This document shows, piece after piece, positions 6,975 to 8,624 of a stretch of DNA of 8,624 bases; position 1 is the stretch's first letter; each line of letters starts with the position of its first letter. The stretch comes from Candidatus Thioglobus sp. (GTDB taxonomy: Bacteria; Pseudomonadota; Gammaproteobacteria; PS1; Pseudothioglobaceae), in contig JAAOIF010000033.1 of the NCBI GenBank assembly GCA_015163925.1, positions 1-8,624 of the forward strand, given 5' to 3'. The position numbers and the translations under genes are program-made. The notes under the pieces were generated by a model, which was not told the DNA's origin, did no database searches, and saw only the letters and a list, made by a program, of their open reading frames with translations.

Positions 6975-6985
6975 TTTTCTCCAAT
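6975..6985 (-). promoter_or_regulatory. Ribosome binding site deciding the peroxiredoxin start
   Basis: On the minus strand GGAG followed by AAAAAT leads directly into ATG 6972. This is one of the best Shine-Dalgarno matches in the window and fixes the start against the longer open frame. Confidence 0.7.
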
Positions 6986-7031
6986 AAATAATAAAAATTC
7001 TTCAATCACCACTAACAGATTTTAATTGAAA

Positions 7032-7052
7032 ATGGTTAATGGTTAATGGTTA
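7032..7052. repeat. Three tandem copies of the heptamer ATGGTTA
   Basis: ATGGTTA occurs three times in direct tandem without mismatch, followed by the first bases of a fourth copy. It lies in the spacer upstream of both the peroxiredoxin operon (minus) and the membrane protein (plus). It could be a slippage-prone simple repeat or a set of phased binding sites; nothing in the sequence distinguishes these. Confidence 0.85.
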
Positions 7053-7056
7053 ATTG

Positions 7057-7093
7057 CAAAAAAATGCCAAAAGTAAGGCTGTTTTTATGGCAT
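7057..7093 (-). terminator. Terminator-like hairpin with T tract, minus strand
   Basis: ATGCCA (7064-7069) pairs with TGGCAT (7088-7093). Three further A-T pairs inside follow a one-base bulge, giving a stem of about nine pairs. On the minus strand the second arm is followed by six further T residues and then GC. This is a plausible intrinsic terminator for leftward transcription. It lies about 90-120 nt upstream of peroxiredoxin, so it is either a leader attenuator, the end of a lost minus-strand gene, or a block against antisense transcription from the right. Confidence 0.55.
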
Positions 7094-7127
7094 AAAATTC
7101 TTAAATATTGTTCAGAATGACAGATGG
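7093..7127. repeat. Second copy of the CTGAACAAGATTTAAG repeat (single arm)
   Basis: Bases 7093-7123 match the reverse complement of the arm at 5016-5046 with only three differences in 31 positions. The match then continues as GACAGATGG, which also occurs at 5111-5119 next to the other copy. Only one arm is present here. The copy ends within the first codons of the longest version of the downstream open frame. Confidence 0.85.
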
Positions 7128-7146
7128 AGCTATTTTTAGGTAAAAT
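7117..7146 (+). promoter_or_regulatory. Possible promoter of the membrane-protein gene
   Basis: ATGACA at 7117-7122 (one mismatch to TTGACA) and TAAAAT at 7141-7146 (one mismatch to TATAAT) are separated by 18 bp. Transcription would begin near 7153, almost exactly at the preferred ATG 7154, implying a leaderless or near-leaderless mRNA. The -35 box falls within the repeat copy. In AT-rich DNA such matches can be chance. Confidence 0.3.
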
Positions 7147-7153
7147 CGCAAAA

Positions 7154-8530
7154 ATGCAAGCTAAAAAATTCAACAGTTCCAAAGCCAAAAAAACCAAAAA
7201 AATAACAAGTTCTAAGCCTAAATTTCAACAAAAAAATGCCGCCGCAGATGGCTATATTTTATGGTCATTATTTGGCTTATTATTACTAACTTATTATTTA
7301 TTTTGGGCTGATTTTTTCCCAAATAATGCCTCCGCTTTAGGGCATGATTATCGTTATGTTATGCCCAGATTATTGGCTGGATATTATTGGTTTGAAACTA
7401 ATGGATTGTGGGCTGTGCCTTACTTTACGCCCTCTTACTGCGGCGGCGATGTGTTTTTTACTGACCCGCAAAATAACTATTTTTCCATTCCACAATTTCT
7501 AACTTTTATCATCAATCCGTTAGCGGCAATTAAATGGACGGTGTTAATATTTTCAGTCATCGGATTTAGCGGATTTTACCTGTTACTCAGGCGAATTTTC
7601 CAGCTCCCCGTTGCCATTAGTTTTTTCGCCGCCGCCCTGTTTTTCCTCAACGATTATTTCATTTACAGAATGATTATCGGGCATGTCGGCTATCACCCTT
7701 TTATGCTGCTGCCGTGGGTGGTTTTGGCGTTATTTTGGCAAAGAAATGGCGGCCTCAAACAGCATTTAATTAGCTCCACATTAACAGCGGCAATTTTCGC
7801 TTATGTGTTTTACGGCGGCGGCGTGCATTTGCTAATTCCAATGTTTTTAATGGTAATAATTTTGCTAATTATCGCCAAACTTTTTGGAGTAGAAGTTGGA
7901 AAAATCTACCTCAGATTAGGATTATTTATTGGAATGGTTTTATTATTGTCCGGCGCAAAACTCTCAATAGCACTTGCAACCTTGGCAAATCTGCCGCGAA
8001 GCCACTTGCCTTTAGACGGAATTCATTCATTTTTTTATGCAATTTGGCTGCCGATTAAGGCTTTATTTTTCGCCGTGCCGACCTACGAATACACCAAAAA
8101 TTTCATCGGTCATACGATAATTTTAAGCCGCCACGAATTTCAAATTGGAGTTTCAATTGTGCCGTTAATAATTATTATTATTGGTTTTATCAGTAAATTT
8201 TCAGCCATTAAAAACCGACTTTTGCAACACAAAATTTTGGCAATTATCCTCATCGGCTTGCTGCTAATTCCGATTTTTGTGAATTATTACACGCCGGCGT
8301 GGAATGCGTTTTTAAAGCAAATTCCGATTATTAAAAATAGTTATTCGCTGTTCCGTTGGTATAGTATTTTTATTCCGCTGGTGATTTTACTGGCGGCATT
8401 ATTATTGAACATTTGGCGCTTAAATTCCAAGCAGCAATGGCTGATTGTAATTGGGTTTTTGGCTTTGGCTTTAGCGCAAAAATTTAGCGTTAATAATGAT
8501 TATGACAGCAACTGTCGGAATTTAACATAA
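7154..8530 (+). CDS. Multi-spanning membrane protein, GT-C or YfhO-like, possibly truncated
   Basis: The protein begins with a lysine-rich cytoplasmic tail (MQAKKFNSSKAKKTKK) followed by about eleven or twelve hydrophobic helices. After the first helix comes a loop with ALGHDYRYVMPRLLAGYYWF and then YCGGDVFFTDPQNNYFS. A large acidic and aromatic first loop followed by many helices is the layout of GT-C-fold polyprenyl-phosphate sugar transferases and YfhO-like membrane proteins, so a role in glycan or lipid modification at the inner membrane is possible but unproven. ATG 7154 gives 458 residues. ATG 7124 lies in the repeat copy and is less likely. The last helix (WLIVIGFLALALAQKF) is followed by only about 16 residues, whereas such proteins usually carry a longer soluble tail, so the stop at 8530 may reflect a frameshift. 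I do not recognise a specific family name. Confidence 0.7.
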   Translation: MQAKKFNSSKAKKTKKITSSKPKFQQKNAAADGYILWSLFGLLLLTYYLFWADFFPNNASALGHDYRYVMPRLLAGYYWFETNGLWAVPYFTPSYCGGDVFFTDPQNNYFSIPQFLTFIINPLAAIKWTVLIFSVIGFSGFYLLLRRIFQLPVAISFFAAALFFLNDYFIYRMIIGHVGYHPFMLLPWVVLALFWQRNGGLKQHLISSTLTAAIFAYVFYGGGVHLLIPMFLMVIILLIIAKLFGVEVGKIYLRLGLFIGMVLLLSGAKLSIALATLANLPRSHLPLDGIHSFFYAIWLPIKALFFAVPTYEYTKNFIGHTIILSRHEFQIGVSIVPLIIIIIGFISKFSAIKNRLLQHKILAIILIGLLLIPIFVNYYTPAWNAFLKQIPIIKNSYSLFRWYSIFIPLVILLAALLLNIWRLNSKQQWLIVIGFLALALAQKFSVNNDYDSNCRNLT

Positions 8531-8607
8531 TATCAGGATAAAACCCCACTCCACACGGTTAATCGCTAATGAAGAGCTAGAGCAATGGCAAGAGCAAGGG
8601 CTGATAG
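8531..8607 (+). other. Possible out-of-frame tail of the membrane protein
   Basis: No start codon with a ribosome binding site was found after the stop at 8530. The frame one base ahead stays open from a stop at 8528 region to the window end and encodes the acidic, amphipathic stretch LIANEELEQWQEQGLIALN. The original frame continues after its TAA as YQDKTPLHTVNR. These may be remnants of a longer soluble C-terminus broken by small indels, or chance open frames. The evidence is weak. Confidence 0.2.
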
Positions 8608-8624
8608 CCTTAAATCTTGTTCAG
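8608..8624. repeat. Third copy of the dispersed repeat, cut by the window end
   Basis: The last 17 bases of the window, from CCTTAAATC to TTGTTCAG, are identical to 5081-5097 and nearly identical to 7099-7115. The copy is cut exactly where the window ends, so its other arm cannot be seen. Confidence 0.8.

Noticed and set aside
6988..7005. TTGAAG and TATTAT as a promoter for peroxiredoxin
   Set aside because: The boxes are only 6 bp apart, far too close for a sigma-70 promoter.

Overview
The window looks like chromosomal DNA from a low-to-moderate GC gammaproteobacterium. The evidence is NudE, leucyl/phenylalanyl-tRNA-protein transferase (Aat), an LptM-like lipoprotein directly upstream of lysA, AhpC-type peroxiredoxin, LeuB and FabI, all of a proteobacterial type. 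The genus cannot be fixed from the sequence. No phage, CRISPR array, transposase, rRNA or tRNA gene was seen. Most of the window is compact housekeeping DNA.

Left edge (1-142): a piece of fabI reads rightwards and stops abruptly at about base 121. There it runs head-on into lysA, which reads leftwards and is itself missing its last 40 or so codons. The two coding sequences share only GCC at the join. Both genes are broken at one point, so an assembly or amplification chimera is more likely than a real arrangement.

Minus-strand cluster (62-3950): in transcription order this is an MFS transporter, nudE, aat, a small lipoprotein resembling LptM, an intergenic hairpin, and lysA. The first three are tightly packed: 8 nt separate MFS and nudE, and nudE and aat overlap. 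lptM follows 29 nt later. lysA begins with TTG and has no visible Shine-Dalgarno sequence.

A 53-bp divergent spacer (3951-4003) carries a TATAAT box readable on both strands. It leads rightwards to an exported metallo-beta-lactamase-fold hydrolase (4004-4957). Between that gene and the convergent leuB lies a long imperfect inverted repeat (5016-5105).

The second minus-strand operon (5125-6972) is peroxiredoxin, rubredoxin and leuB. Peroxiredoxin and rubredoxin overlap by ATGA, and leuB starts 13 nt after rubredoxin. This couples peroxide reduction to a likely one-electron carrier, with leucine synthesis riding behind.

Right end (7006-8624): the spacer holds a three-copy heptamer repeat, a terminator-like hairpin on the minus strand, and a second copy of the repeat seen beside leuB. 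A plus-strand multi-spanning membrane protein follows; its reading frame seems to stop early. The window ends inside a third copy of the same repeat. The most notable non-gene signals are this dispersed repeat family and the fabI/lysA junction. No clearly new biological system was found.
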